Origin: Labilithrix sp.
GTDB taxonomy: Bacteria; Myxococcota_A; Polyangia; Polyangiales; Polyangiaceae
DNA length: 64,000 nucleotides
Direction: 5' to 3'
Assembly (NCBI GenBank): GCA_019637175.1
Contig: JAHBWD010000007.1
Span: 62,001 to 126,000, forward strand
In this document: positions 27,569 to 36,279 of the stretch, in pieces
How positions within the stretch are numbered: the stretch's first letter is position 1
Layout: the number at the start of each line of letters is the position of its first letter
Translations under genes and position numbers: made by a program
Notes under the pieces: generated by a model
What the model saw: only the letters and a program-made list of their open reading frames with translations
What the model was told of the DNA's origin: nothing
Databases searched by the model: none

Positions 27569-29044
27569 ATGACGAATCGCACTGCTCCTCGCCGTCTTCG
27601 CTTCCTGCGCGCGTGCGCCACGCTCGCGCTTCCCGCTGCCCTCCTCCTCGTCCCGAAGAGCGCGGGGGCGCAGGAGTGGCTCAAAGATCGACGCTACGCC
27701 GAGGGCGCGGGCGTTCGCGTTGGCGATCTCGAGCTGCATCCCGGCATCGGTGGTGAGGTCGGCTACGACTCGAACTGGTTTCTCCGAACCTACAAGGACG
27801 GCTACGTCAACTCGGGGCCTGTCGAGGCCGGTATCATCCGCATCACGCCGTCGTTCTCGATCTCGACGTTGAGCGAGAAGCGTCTCAACGAGACCGCAAC
27901 GGAAGGCGTGCGCCCCGAGCCCCCACCGGTCGCCTTTCGCGGCACGATCGCTGCGACCTATCGGGAGTTTCTAGGACCCGCGGAGATTCGCGATCAGCGC
28001 AATGTGTCCGGCAACGCGGGCCTACGTCTCGACGTCAATCAAGGCCGACCGGTTGGCTTCGGCGTTTTCGCCAACTACACGCGGCTCATTCAGCCTGCGG
28101 TTTTGCAGGACCCGAATCTCTCGTTCAATCGCTCTGACGTGGGCGTCGGTGGCGACATCATCTTCCTGCCTGGCGGAGGCACGCTCGACCTGCGAGCGGG
28201 CTACCAGTTCTACGGCGCGTTCTTCGAGGAGTCGAACGGCGCCCCGTACACCAACCACACGCACGAGATCTCGATCCGTAATCGCTGGCGGTTTCGCCCG
28301 CGCACCGCGCTCTTTCACGACACTTCGCTGCGTTTCATCAATTACCCGAACGCACAGCGCGCCTTGAACTTCCTGAACGACTCGACTCCGCTGCGAACGC
28401 AGGTCGGCGTGACAGGGCTGATGACCGATCGCTTCGGGCTGTTGCTGTCGGCGGGATACGGTGCGTCGTTCTTCAGGAATGGTGCCGCTCCGACGACTCG
28501 AAACTACGACAGCTTGAACGCGCGGGCGGAAGGAACCTTCTACCTCTCCGAAGGAGGGGGGGCGGCGGAGCCTGGGCAAGCGACGTTGCTCCTTTCGACG
28601 TTCACGTTCGGCTTTAGCCGCGACTTCCAGAACAGCCTGCTTGGCAACTACTACGACTCGAACAAGGGCTACCTCAGGCTCGTCTATTACTTTGGCGGCA
28701 AAGTGCTCGCGCAACTCGACGGCTTCTTCGAGGCTCTCGGGTATCCGCAGCCTTTCTACAACGACCAAACGGGCACGCCCGCACCGCTGCTGAATCCCGC
28801 CGGCCAGCCCATCACCGACTTCACGAATTACCGCACCGGTGGCTCCTTGTTCGCGGAGTACCGTTTCACCGACTCGTTCGGCCTGAACCTCACGTTCGAC
28901 TACCAGCAGATGATCAGTGATACGCAACTGCCCTCGGGCGTGGGGCCGCCTCCGGTTGCGGATCCCGCGAATCCCAACGCGGGCCTCTTCGACCTGAACT
29001 GGCGGCGCGTCCAGGCCCTCGTTGGGGCGCGGTGGTTCCTCTAG
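27569..29044 (+). CDS. Outer-membrane beta-barrel, probable polysaccharide-export porin
   Basis: A 491-aa protein with a signal peptide (basic MTNRTAPRRLRF start, cleavage near SAGAQE). The remainder alternates hydrophobic and polar residues with many Tyr/Phe/Arg strands and Asn/Gly turns (YRFTDSFGLNLTFDYQQM), and ends with WRRVQALVGARWFL, an aromatic-rich outer-membrane barrel terminus. In Myxococcus, short Wza-type lipoproteins are reported to work with dedicated barrel porins (Wzp); this gene precedes just such a lipoprotein. ATG 27569 is chosen for its signal peptide; the in-frame GTG at 27494 would add 25 residues. The codon choice here is a little less GC-biased than in neighbours. Confidence 0.78.
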   Translation: MTNRTAPRRLRFLRACATLALPAALLLVPKSAGAQEWLKDRRYAEGAGVRVGDLELHPGIGGEVGYDSNWFLRTYKDGYVNSGPVEAGIIRITPSFSISTLSEKRLNETATEGVRPEPPPVAFRGTIAATYREFLGPAEIRDQRNVSGNAGLRLDVNQGRPVGFGVFANYTRLIQPAVLQDPNLSFNRSDVGVGGDIIFLPGGGTLDLRAGYQFYGAFFEESNGAPYTNHTHEISIRNRWRFRPRTALFHDTSLRFINYPNAQRALNFLNDSTPLRTQVGVTGLMTDRFGLLLSAGYGASFFRNGAAPTTRNYDSLNARAEGTFYLSEGGGAAEPGQATLLLSTFTFGFSRDFQNSLLGNYYDSNKGYLRLVYYFGGKVLAQLDGFFEALGYPQPFYNDQTGTPAPLLNPAGQPITDFTNYRTGGSLFAEYRFTDSFGLNLTFDYQQMISDTQLPSGVGPPPVADPANPNAGLFDLNWRRVQALVGARWFL

Positions 29045-29166
29045 AGGTACGGCCTGCGGCTTGACCGTGGCCGATGGCGAGCGCTAAGGGAACGACGGCC
29101 GTGAATGCGGCCTTGGCTGGGCGCTACCCATAGTCGGGCTTTGCGGCGCCGCGGAGCTACTACCCG

Positions 29167-29775
29167 ATGCGTCGCCATCTCCGTCTGTGCCTGTTCGTCG
29201 TGATGGTGCTCTCGCTCCTGCTCGCGGCTTCGTGTGGGCGGAATTACCCGCCACCTCCGAAGCTCCCCGAACCGGTGGTCAACCAACAAGTCGGCCCAGG
29301 CGACCTGCTCGAGGTGGTGGTGGTGGGCGAGGACAAGCTGCCCAAGGACTACGAGATCAACGCCGACGGCACCCTCGACTTTCCCTACGCGCCGAGCATC
29401 AAGGTCGCAGGCCTCGAACCACGTCAGATCGCCGGGGCGATCCGCGATCATCTCGTCGAGGCGAAGTACCTCGTCAGTCCGCAGGTTCAGGTGAAGGTCA
29501 AGACCTTCAACTCGAAGAAGATTCAGATCATCGGTCAAGTCACGAAGCCGGGCCCGATGGCATACCAAGACGGCATGACGCTCGTCCAGGCGATCTCCGC
29601 GGCGGGCTGGTTCACGCCCCTCGCGGATACCAACCACGTGCAGGTCATCCGTCTCGTCCGCGGAGGCTCGTCGGTGAACGCCATCGTGAGCGTCGACGCG
29701 ATCACCGACAACGCGCGGCCCGACGTCAAGCTCCAGCAGGGCGACACCATCAAGGTCGATCAGCGCCTCTTCTGA
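29167..29775 (+). CDS. Short Wza-type polysaccharide export lipoprotein (OPX)
   Basis: A 202-aa outer-membrane lipoprotein: leader ending LLLAASCGR, lipidated Cys near residue 23. A poly-export domain (about 40-115; VGPGDLLEVVVVGEDKL) is followed by one SLBB domain (about 115-190; VTKPGPMAYQDGMTLVQAI). The protein stops there and lacks the C-terminal helical segment that forms the outer-membrane pore in E. coli Wza, so a separate porin is needed; the beta-barrel gene upstream fits. No Wzc/Wzx/Wzy gene is nearby. ATG 29167 starts the leader. Confidence 0.9.
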   Translation: MRRHLRLCLFVVMVLSLLLAASCGRNYPPPPKLPEPVVNQQVGPGDLLEVVVVGEDKLPKDYEINADGTLDFPYAPSIKVAGLEPRQIAGAIRDHLVEAKYLVSPQVQVKVKTFNSKKIQIIGQVTKPGPMAYQDGMTLVQAISAAGWFTPLADTNHVQVIRLVRGGSSVNAIVSVDAITDNARPDVKLQQGDTIKVDQRLF

Positions 29776-29777
29776 TC

Positions 29778-30785
29778 ATGGCGCGTTTGCTGCTCCTCCT
29801 CACGGGAGGGACGATGCTGATGAAGCCCGCGGACGCGCGGGCGGCCGGCGCGCGGGTCACGCTCGACGAAGAGACCGCGAATCGCGATCTGCTCGCCGAG
29901 GTCCCGAGCCTCGGGCGCATCGCCGACTTCGAAACGCGGCTCCTGTTTCACATGGACTCGGCCGACATGCAGCCGGCCGACTGGGTCACGCTCGCGCGCG
30001 AGGTGCATGGATCTCTCCCGCGGTACGACGGCGTCGTCGTCATCCACGGCACCGACACGATGGCGTACACCGCGAGCGCGCTCGCGATGCTGCTCGGGCG
30101 ACTGCCGAAGCCCGTCGTGCTCACCGGATCGCAGAAGCCGCTCGTCGAGGTCCGCACCGACGCGCGGCAGAACCTGATCGACGCGGCGCTCGTCGCGACA
30201 TTGCCCGTGCCCGAGGTGAGCATCGTCAATGGCGCGCGCGCGCTCCGCGGCGCCCGCTCGACGAAGCGCGACGCGTGGGGCTTCGAAGCCTTCGACTCGC
30301 CGAACTGCGCGCCGCTCGTCGAGCTCGGCATCGGCGTCGGCGTCGCGGGGCACGTGCTCGCCCCGTCGGCGCTCTCGCCCTTCGACGATCGCATCGAGCG
30401 CCAGGTGCTCGCCGTGCGCGTCTTCCCCGGGCTCGATCCCGCGCTCGTCCGCGGCGCGGTGCGCGCCGGTGTGAAGGGCCTCGTGCTCGAGGCGTACGGC
30501 ACGGGCAACGTGCCGAACCTCGGCGGCTCGCTGATCCCCGCGCTCGAGGAGGCGAAGGAGCGCGGCGTCCCCGTCATCGTCGTCTCGCAGTGCCTGAAAG
30601 GCTTCGTCGAGCTCTCGCAGTACGAAGGGGGCGCGGCGGCGCAGGCCGCGGGGGCGATCTCCGGAGGCGCCATGACGGTGGAGGTCGCGATCGCCAAGAT
30701 GATGGTGGGGATCGCGCGACACGGCACGGGCGACGCGCTGCGGGGCTACCTCACGGCGTCCATCGTCGGCGAGCGGGATGCATGA
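29778..30785 (+). CDS. Type I (cytosolic) L-asparaginase
   Basis: Hydrolyses asparagine to aspartate and ammonia. Seen: LTGGTM with the nucleophile Thr at residue 12, VIHGTDTM with Thr92 and Asp93, and LTGSQKPL, all typical of the AnsA-type two-domain enzyme. The product is 335 aa and has no signal peptide (the short hydrophobic start is the first beta strand), so it is cytoplasmic. It begins 2 nt after the OPX stop, so it may be co-transcribed, though no functional link is evident. The C-terminal domain includes GLVLEAYGTGNVPN, a family hallmark. Confidence 0.93.
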   Translation: MARLLLLLTGGTMLMKPADARAAGARVTLDEETANRDLLAEVPSLGRIADFETRLLFHMDSADMQPADWVTLAREVHGSLPRYDGVVVIHGTDTMAYTASALAMLLGRLPKPVVLTGSQKPLVEVRTDARQNLIDAALVATLPVPEVSIVNGARALRGARSTKRDAWGFEAFDSPNCAPLVELGIGVGVAGHVLAPSALSPFDDRIERQVLAVRVFPGLDPALVRGAVRAGVKGLVLEAYGTGNVPNLGGSLIPALEEAKERGVPVIVVSQCLKGFVELSQYEGGAAAQAAGAISGGAMTVEVAIAKMMVGIARHGTGDALRGYLTASIVGERDA

Positions 30786-30797
30786 CAGAATCGCCCC

Positions 30798-31694
30798 ATG
30801 GGCGGTGGGATCAAGAAGAGCGTCCTCGATCTGATCGGTGACACTCCGCTCGTCGAGCTCGGGCGCGTGTCTCCGCCGGGCGCACGCGTCGTCGCGAAGG
30901 TGGAGGCGCAGAACCCGAGCGGCAGCGTGAAGGATCGCCCGGCGCTCGCGATGATCGAGGCGGCGGAGAGGGCAGGGAAGCTCGGCGAAGGCAGCGTCGT
31001 CGTCGAGGCGACGAGCGGCAACACCGGGATCGCGCTCGCGATGATCTCCGCGGTGCGCGGCTACCGTTGCATCCTCGTCATGCCCGACGACATGAGCGTC
31101 GAGCGGCGCCGGATCTTGCGCGCGTACGGCGCCGAGATCGTGATCACGCCCGCCGAGTCCGGCATGGCGGGGGCGGTCGCCGAGGCGGAGACGATCGTCG
31201 GATCGACGCCGCGCGCGTTCATGCCGCGTCAGTTCGAGAACGCCTCGAACCCCGAGGTCCACGCGCGCACGACCGCGCGGGAGATCCTCGAGGCGCTTCC
31301 CGATCTCGCGGTCTTCGTCGCCGGCGTCGGCACGGGCGGTACGTTGACCGGCGTCGGGCGCGTGCTCAAAGAAGAGCGCCCCGGTGTGCGCGTCGTGGCC
31401 GTCGAGCCCGCGAGGAGCGCGGTGCTGAGCGGCGGCGAGCCGGGCCTGCACGCGATCCAGGGACTCGGCGCCGGCTTCGTGCCGAAGGTGCTCGATCGCG
31501 CGGTGATCGACGAGGTCGTGACGGTCAGCGACGTCGCCGCGGACGCGATGGCGCGCCGGCTCGCGCGCGAGGAAGGCTTCCTCGTCGGCCCCTCGTCGGG
31601 CGCAAACGTGCATGTCGCATGTGACGTCGCCGCGCGCACACGAGGCCTCGTCGTCACGATCTTGTGCGACAGCGGCGAGCGCTACCTTCTCTAG
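30798..31694 (+). CDS. Cysteine synthase (O-acetylserine sulfhydrylase family)
   Basis: PLP enzyme making cysteine from O-acetylserine and sulfide. The Schiff-base lysine is K45 in NPSGSVKDR; TSGNTG (72-77) binds the substrate carboxylate; GVGTGGTLTGVG binds the PLP phosphate; the C-terminal GPSSGAN loop is present. At 298 aa it is compact, and CysK versus CysM cannot be decided from sequence alone. Starts 12 nt after the asparaginase stop, suggesting an amino-acid metabolism pair. A hairpin follows the stop. Confidence 0.93.
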   Translation: MGGGIKKSVLDLIGDTPLVELGRVSPPGARVVAKVEAQNPSGSVKDRPALAMIEAAERAGKLGEGSVVVEATSGNTGIALAMISAVRGYRCILVMPDDMSVERRRILRAYGAEIVITPAESGMAGAVAEAETIVGSTPRAFMPRQFENASNPEVHARTTAREILEALPDLAVFVAGVGTGGTLTGVGRVLKEERPGVRVVAVEPARSAVLSGGEPGLHAIQGLGAGFVPKVLDRAVIDEVVTVSDVAADAMARRLAREEGFLVGPSSGANVHVACDVAARTRGLVVTILCDSGERYLL

Positions 31695-31703
31695 GGGGGC
31701 TCC

Positions 31704-31732
31704 GGAGGCTCGTCGCTGCGCGACGAGCCTCC
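31704..31732. terminator. Perfect 12-bp hairpin between converging genes
   Basis: GGAGGCTCGTCG (31704-31715) and its exact complement (31721-31732) flank a 5-nt loop CTGCG. There is no T tail on the plus strand. It lies between the cysteine synthase and the converging AI-2E-type permease, so it may end transcripts from both sides. Confidence 0.55.
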
Positions 31733-31736
31733 CCCG

Positions 31737-31855
31737 CTGCCGCTCCAACCTGGCCGGCGTGTGCGCCTTCGGCGCAACGGCGCGCGGGCGCGCGCCGGAG
31801 CACGCCTTCGTCGTCCGTGCTGCCGTTCCGACCTGGCCGGCGTGTGGGCCTTCGT
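31737..31855. repeat. Imperfect 36-bp direct repeat, two copies
   Basis: 31737-31772 and 31820-31855 match at about 32 of 36 positions (core CTGCCG..CC.ACCTGGCCGGCGTGTG), spaced 83 bp start to start. The interval is GC-rich with a self-complementary GCGCGCGGGCGCGCGC-like run. The second copy ends at the stop of the minus-strand permease. No ORF is convincing here. Possibly a decayed duplication. Confidence 0.6.
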
Positions 31856-31859
31856 TGCG

Positions 31860-33044
31860 CTAAGAGGGCTTGCCTTTGGCGGCGGCGCGGGGAGGGGGCG
31901 TGAGCGACGACGAGCCGCCGCTGCCGACGATGGGCGCGAGCGGGGCGCGCTTCGGGCCTCGGCCGTAGAAGTCCGACGCGAGGTAGGCCTTCACCGCGCG
32001 CTGGATGAGGATCTTCGCGACGGCGCCGAGCGGAACGGCGAGGAGGACGCCGAGGAAGCCGAAGAGCGATCCGGCCGCCATCATCGTCAGGATGACCTCG
32101 AGCGGGGCGAGGCCGACGGAGCGACCGACGATGCGCGGGGTGATGATCATCGCGTCGATGATCTGGACGCCGCCCATCACCGCGATGACGCCGACGAGGG
32201 TGCCCGGACCCTGCCAGTCGAGGATCGCCATCGACGTCGCCAAGAGCACGCCGATGGCGAAGCCGACGTAGGGCACGAAGGCGAGGATGCCCGTCATGAC
32301 GCCGATCGGGACGGCGAGGCGGACGTCGACGATGCGGAGCCCGGTCGCGTAGAGCGCCGCGAGGACGATGTTCGCGGTGAGCTGGCCGCGGACGTAGCCG
32401 CTCAACGTCTTGTGGATCTGTCGGGCGACGTCGCTGATCGGCGCGGCCCAACGGCGGGGCACGAGCTGCTCGACGCGATGCACGATGCGGTCGAAGTCGA
32501 TGAGCAGATAGAGCGCGAAGACGGGGACGATGAGCGCGGAGAGCGCGACGCCCACGTAGCCGATCGTGCCGAAGAGGAACGTGCGCGCCGTCTCGTACGC
32601 GTCGCCCGTCTGGAGGCGATCGCTCACGACCTTCGAGAGATCGCCCATCGTGTGAGGGAGCTTGACGTGGAGCTTCTGCGCGAACCACGGCTCGAGACGG
32701 CCATGAAGGTGCGCGACCTGATCGGGCAGCTTGCTCGAGGCGTCAGCCACCTCGTCGACGAAGAGTGGGACGGCGTAGATCATGCCCACCGTGACGAGGC
32801 CCAAGATGCCGAGCATCACGAGGATGGCGCCGAGCGCGCGCGGCACTCGCATCGCCTCGAGGCGGTCGACGAACGGATCGAGCGCGTACGCGAGGAGGAA
32901 CGCGAGGAACAGCGGGACGAGGACGCCGCGGAGCAGGTACGCGAGGCCCAAGACGAGGACCACCGCGAGGAAGATCATCTTCCGGCGGAAGCTCGTTCCG
33001 GGCTCCTTGTGGGCTGAGGGCTCCTTCCCCGCCTCGACGGCCAT
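31860..33044 (-). CDS. AI-2E-type (PerM/YdiK) membrane permease
   Basis: A 394-aa inner-membrane protein of the AI-2E exporter-like family. Hydrophobic segments occupy about residues 22-60, 70-92, 150-180 and 215-340, with a conserved-looking core VPYVGFAIGVLLATSMAI and GVQIIDAMIITPRIVGRSVGL (read here in two pieces), where the P-R-I-x-G motif is the family hallmark. A hydrophilic loop (about 93-150) separates the halves. The tail is Pro/Lys-rich. Substrate is unknown; members include autoinducer exporters and Na+/H+ antiporters. ATG 33044 is the first plausible start; it is divergent from mazG with 76 bp between. Confidence 0.9.
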   Translation of the reverse strand: MAVEAGKEPSAHKEPGTSFRRKMIFLAVVLVLGLAYLLRGVLVPLFLAFLLAYALDPFVDRLEAMRVPRALGAILVMLGILGLVTVGMIYAVPLFVDEVADASSKLPDQVAHLHGRLEPWFAQKLHVKLPHTMGDLSKVVSDRLQTGDAYETARTFLFGTIGYVGVALSALIVPVFALYLLIDFDRIVHRVEQLVPRRWAAPISDVARQIHKTLSGYVRGQLTANIVLAALYATGLRIVDVRLAVPIGVMTGILAFVPYVGFAIGVLLATSMAILDWQGPGTLVGVIAVMGGVQIIDAMIITPRIVGRSVGLAPLEVILTMMAAGSLFGFLGVLLAVPLGAVAKILIQRAVKAYLASDFYGRGPKRAPLAPIVGSGGSSSLTPPPRAAAKGKPS

Positions 33045-33120
33045 GTCGGTGAAGTGTAGCAAAAGGCCGGCGCGGCTGCGCTTATCCCGCGCGATTCGCC
33101 GTGCTAAGTCGGGTTTCTCG

Positions 33121-34008
33121 ATGGAGACCCTCGCCAACCAGACCCTCGCGCGATTCGACGAGAACGAGCCCCGGCCGGTGCCCGCGCTCGAGCTCCAGGA
33201 CGGGTCCACGCTGACCCGCCTCGTCGCCGTCATGCGGCGCCTCCTCGCCCCCGACGGGTGCCCGTGGGACCGCGAGCAGTCGTTCGAAACGCTCCGCAAG
33301 TACGCGCTCGAAGAGGCCTGCGAGGTCATCGACGCCATCGACTCCGGCGACCGCGCGCAGATCCGCGAGGAGCTCGGCGATCTGCTCCTTCAGGTGGTCT
33401 TCCAGGCCGAGCTCGGCCGCCGCGAAGGCGCCTTCGCGATCGACGACGTCGTCTCGGGCATCGTCGAGAAGCTCGTCACGCGGCATCCTCACGTCTTCGG
33501 CGATCTCGACGCGAAGGACGCCGACGAGGTGCTCCGCAACTGGGAGAAGATCAAGGCGAAGGAGAAGGGCGACCGCGGGATCCTCGCCGGCGTGCCGCGG
33601 AGCCTGCCCGCGCTCGTGCGCGCGCAGCGCATCGGCGAGAAGGTCGAGCGCGTCGGCTTCGACTGGGAAGACGCGCGCGGCTCGCGGGCGAAGGTCGCCG
33701 AGGAGATGGGCGAGCTCGATCGCGCGATCGAGGGCGGATCGGCCGCGGCGATCGAGGAAGAGATGGGCGACGTGCTCTTCGCGCTCGTCAACCTCTCGCG
33801 GCACGTGAAGGTCGACGCCGAAGGCGCCCTCCGGCGCACGATCGACAAGTTCACGCGGCGCTTCGCCCACGTCGAGGCGCGCGTGAAGGCCGAGCACGGT
33901 GGCTGGGGCGGTCCCGGGGGCGGGCGCGAGGCGAACCTCCCGCTGGAGGTGCTCGATCGCTACTGGGAAGAGGCGAAGAAACAAGAGCAGAAGACCGAAG
34001 GTCGATAG
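33121..34008 (+). CDS. mazG: Nucleoside triphosphate pyrophosphohydrolase MazG
   Basis: Hydrolyses NTPs to NMP and pyrophosphate, cleaning the nucleotide pool. Both MazG halves are present: the first with CPWDREQSFETLRKY and the metal-binding EEACEVIDAI plus EELGDLLLQ; the second with EKVERVGFDW, EEMGELDRAI and EEEMGDVLFALVN. The length (295 aa) fits the full two-domain enzyme, with about 25 extra residues at the N terminus. rlmN follows after 11 nt. Confidence 0.94.
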   Translation: METLANQTLARFDENEPRPVPALELQDGSTLTRLVAVMRRLLAPDGCPWDREQSFETLRKYALEEACEVIDAIDSGDRAQIREELGDLLLQVVFQAELGRREGAFAIDDVVSGIVEKLVTRHPHVFGDLDAKDADEVLRNWEKIKAKEKGDRGILAGVPRSLPALVRAQRIGEKVERVGFDWEDARGSRAKVAEEMGELDRAIEGGSAAAIEEEMGDVLFALVNLSRHVKVDAEGALRRTIDKFTRRFAHVEARVKAEHGGWGGPGGGREANLPLEVLDRYWEEAKKQEQKTEGR

Positions 34009-34019
34009 GATCGGAGCGC

Positions 34020-35204
34020 GTGGCACCTCCCTCTGCCGGTCCGACGATCTTCCCGCTGGCTCGCCTCCCCGAAGAGTGGGCCACCGAGGTCGTGCGCCTC
34101 GGCGGTCGGGCGTTCCACGGCAAGCAGGTCTTCAAGTGGATCCACGCGCGCGGCGTCGCCGACGCGAGCAAGATGACCGATCTGCCCGCGGGTCTGCGCG
34201 ACACGCTCAGCGCCGAGGGCCTCGAGGGCGTGCTCGGGATCGTCACCGAGCGCCGCGCCGCCGATCAGACGCGCAAGCTCCTCGTCGGAATGAAAGACGG
34301 CGCGAACGTCGAGACGGTCCTCATTCCGCGCGTGTCGGGCGGAAGGAGAGGCGAGCTGCCTTCGCCGCTCGAGGAAGACGCCGACGTCGCGGCGGCGGTC
34401 GACGACGAAGACGCGCCCCCGGAAGACGAGGGCGCCGTCGTTCCGGTGACCCAATGCATCAGCACCCAGGTCGGCTGCGCGATGGGCTGCGTGTTCTGCG
34501 CGAGCGGGGTCGCCGGGCTGAAACGTCACATGCGCGCCGACGAGATCGTCGCCCAGGTGCTCGTGGGGCGAACGCGGCTCGACGCGGGCGAGCAGATCCG
34601 CAACGTCGTCTTCATGGGAATGGGCGAGCCGCTCCACAACTACGACGCGACCGTGCGCGCCTTGCGGCTCCTCACGCATCCGGAGGGCATCGGCCTCTCG
34701 ACGCGGAAGGTCACCGTCTCGACGAGCGGCCTCGTCCCCGAGATCGCGCGCCTCGGCGCGGACTTCAACGGCCAGATCGGCCTCGCGATCTCGCTCCACG
34801 CGGCCGACGACGAGACGCGCTCGCGCCTCATGCCGATCAACAAGAAGTACCCGCTGCCCGTGCTCATGGACGCGCTGCGCGCGTATCCCTTGCCGCGTCG
34901 CCGGCGCATCACGATCGAGTACACGCTCGTCGCGGGCAAGAACGACGGGCCGGGCGAAGCGAAGAAGCTCGCGAAGCTCCTCCGCGGCCTCTCCGTGAAG
35001 GTCAACTTGATCCCGATGAACCCCATCGAGGCCTCCACGCTCGGCCCCCCGGATCTCGGCGGCGTCCTCGCGTTCCAGAAGATCCTCGTCGACGCGGGCT
35101 ACTCGTGCTTCATCCGCCGCCGCCGCGGCGACGACGTGAGCGCGGCGTGCGGACAGCTCGCCCTGCTCGGGGCCAAGCCCAAGGTCAGGGTCGATCGGAG
35201 CTGA
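34020..35204 (+). CDS. rlmN: Dual-specificity RNA methyltransferase RlmN
   Basis: Radical-SAM enzyme methylating C2 of A2503 in 23S rRNA and A37 of some tRNAs. The 4Fe-4S site is C153-x3-C157-x2-C160 (GCAMGCVFC); the methyl-carrying Cys is C377 in SAACGQLA; GMGEPLHNYD and the SLHA segment are typical. GTG 34020 follows GGAG at a short distance. Oddity: between VLIPR (residue ~104) and the Fe-S segment there is an acidic insertion of about 35 residues (SPLEEDADVAAAV, EDAPPEDEG) absent from standard RlmN. The stop overlaps the next ATG by 1 nt. Confidence 0.94.
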   Translation: MAPPSAGPTIFPLARLPEEWATEVVRLGGRAFHGKQVFKWIHARGVADASKMTDLPAGLRDTLSAEGLEGVLGIVTERRAADQTRKLLVGMKDGANVETVLIPRVSGGRRGELPSPLEEDADVAAAVDDEDAPPEDEGAVVPVTQCISTQVGCAMGCVFCASGVAGLKRHMRADEIVAQVLVGRTRLDAGEQIRNVVFMGMGEPLHNYDATVRALRLLTHPEGIGLSTRKVTVSTSGLVPEIARLGADFNGQIGLAISLHAADDETRSRLMPINKKYPLPVLMDALRAYPLPRRRRITIEYTLVAGKNDGPGEAKKLAKLLRGLSVKVNLIPMNPIEASTLGPPDLGGVLAFQKILVDAGYSCFIRRRRGDDVSAACGQLALLGAKPKVRVDRS

Positions 35205-35848
35205 TGCGCGCGCTCGCTCGCTCCGGACCGTGCCTCCTCTTGGCGCTGGGCTGCGCGCTCGTGGCCGCGCCCGCGCGGGGGCAAGAGCGCGAGGAGCCGG
35301 ACGGCTTCGCGACGCCGCCGCCGCGGGAGAAGGAGGAGCCCTTTCGGACGAAGCCCGGCTACGTCCAGCTCTTCGCGACGACGTTCGTCGGGACCGGGCT
35401 TCGCTTCAACAATCCCTATCGCCTCGCGACGGTGCTCGGCAGCGACGCTGAGAGCCTCTCGCGCACGGCGTCCTACGTCGACATCGGGATCGGCGCGACG
35501 TTCGGCAATCCGCTCGGGTTGCAGCACGGCGTGACGCTGCGCACGAGCGCGGCGCTCCAGGGCGTGGGCCAAGTGGTGATGACGCCTTCGTACCTCGCGT
35601 GGCGGAGGTGGCGCGCCTTCGCGCTCTACGGGCGCGCGGGCTTGCCGCTCGTGCTCACCCCCGACGTGACCGGCGGTCTCGAGGCGTCGGTCGGCGGCAC
35701 GTGGTTCTTCCTCGGCGGCCTCGGCGTCGCCGCGGAGGTGGTGGGAGACGTCTTCTACGGCGCGGGTACGCGCGAGAACGCGGTGACGACGTACCCGGTG
35801 CTCTCGGGCCAGCTCGGGCTCGTCGCCGCCTACGAGGTGCTCCCTTGA
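35204..35848 (+). CDS. Exported beta-rich envelope protein
   Basis: A 214-aa protein with a signal peptide (MRALARSGPCLLLAL..., ending near AARGQE). After a charged 30-residue segment the sequence alternates in the manner of outer-membrane beta strands (GYVQLFATTFVGTGLRFN; LEASVGGTWFFLGGLGVAAE; SGQLGLVAAYEV). It may be a small barrel, but no family is recognised. ATG 35204 overlaps the rlmN stop (TGATG). Confidence 0.7.
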   Translation: MRALARSGPCLLLALGCALVAAPARGQEREEPDGFATPPPREKEEPFRTKPGYVQLFATTFVGTGLRFNNPYRLATVLGSDAESLSRTASYVDIGIGATFGNPLGLQHGVTLRTSAALQGVGQVVMTPSYLAWRRWRAFALYGRAGLPLVLTPDVTGGLEASVGGTWFFLGGLGVAAEVVGDVFYGAGTRENAVTTYPVLSGQLGLVAAYEVLP

Positions 35849-36279
35849 GGCCGCCGTCGAGGCTCGGATCGCTCGTGGTCGCCACGCTCGGCGTTCTGCT
35901 CATGGCGCCGACGCCGGGAGACACGGGCGGATGCGGTCGCGAGGCCACCGAGCTCGATCGCGATCGCTACGCGAACGCGCGCAAGGGACAAGACTGCGAT
36001 CGCTGCGAGGAATGCGGGCTCACGACCGCGCGTTGCGCCCGGGCATGCGATCCGCAGAAGCCCGCGGACATCGCGCTGCCGCAGACGTGCTACCCGCTCC
36101 TGCGCGACGGCGAGGTCTGCTTGCGCGCGCTCGGCGCGGCGTCGTGCGAGACGTTCGCGACCTACGTCGACGACGAGGCGCCGGTCGCGCCGAGCGAGTG
36201 CAATTTCTGTCGCGTCGCCCCCGAGCCTCCGGCGAGCACCTTCGGCGACGGCGGCGCGACGGCGGAGGCCGGACCGTGA
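35845..36279 (+). CDS. Small exported Cys-rich protein
   Basis: A 144-aa protein starting at TTG 35845, which overlaps the previous stop (TTGA); GTG 35875 is an alternative. The hydrophobic leader (LVVATLGVLLMAP) is followed by a cluster CDRCEECGLTTARCARAC (residues ~50-67) and five more cysteines, the last in CNFCRVAP. The CxxC pairs could bind metal or form disulfides; export favours disulfides. The end overlaps the next GTG. Unknown family. Confidence 0.6.
   Translation: MRPPSRLGSLVVATLGVLLMAPTPGDTGGCGREATELDRDRYANARKGQDCDRCEECGLTTARCARACDPQKPADIALPQTCYPLLRDGEVCLRALGAASCETFATYVDDEAPVAPSECNFCRVAPEPPASTFGDGGATAEAGP

Noticed and set aside
31737..31855. Possible CRISPR fragment
   Set aside because: Only two imperfect copies, no further unit, no cas genes.
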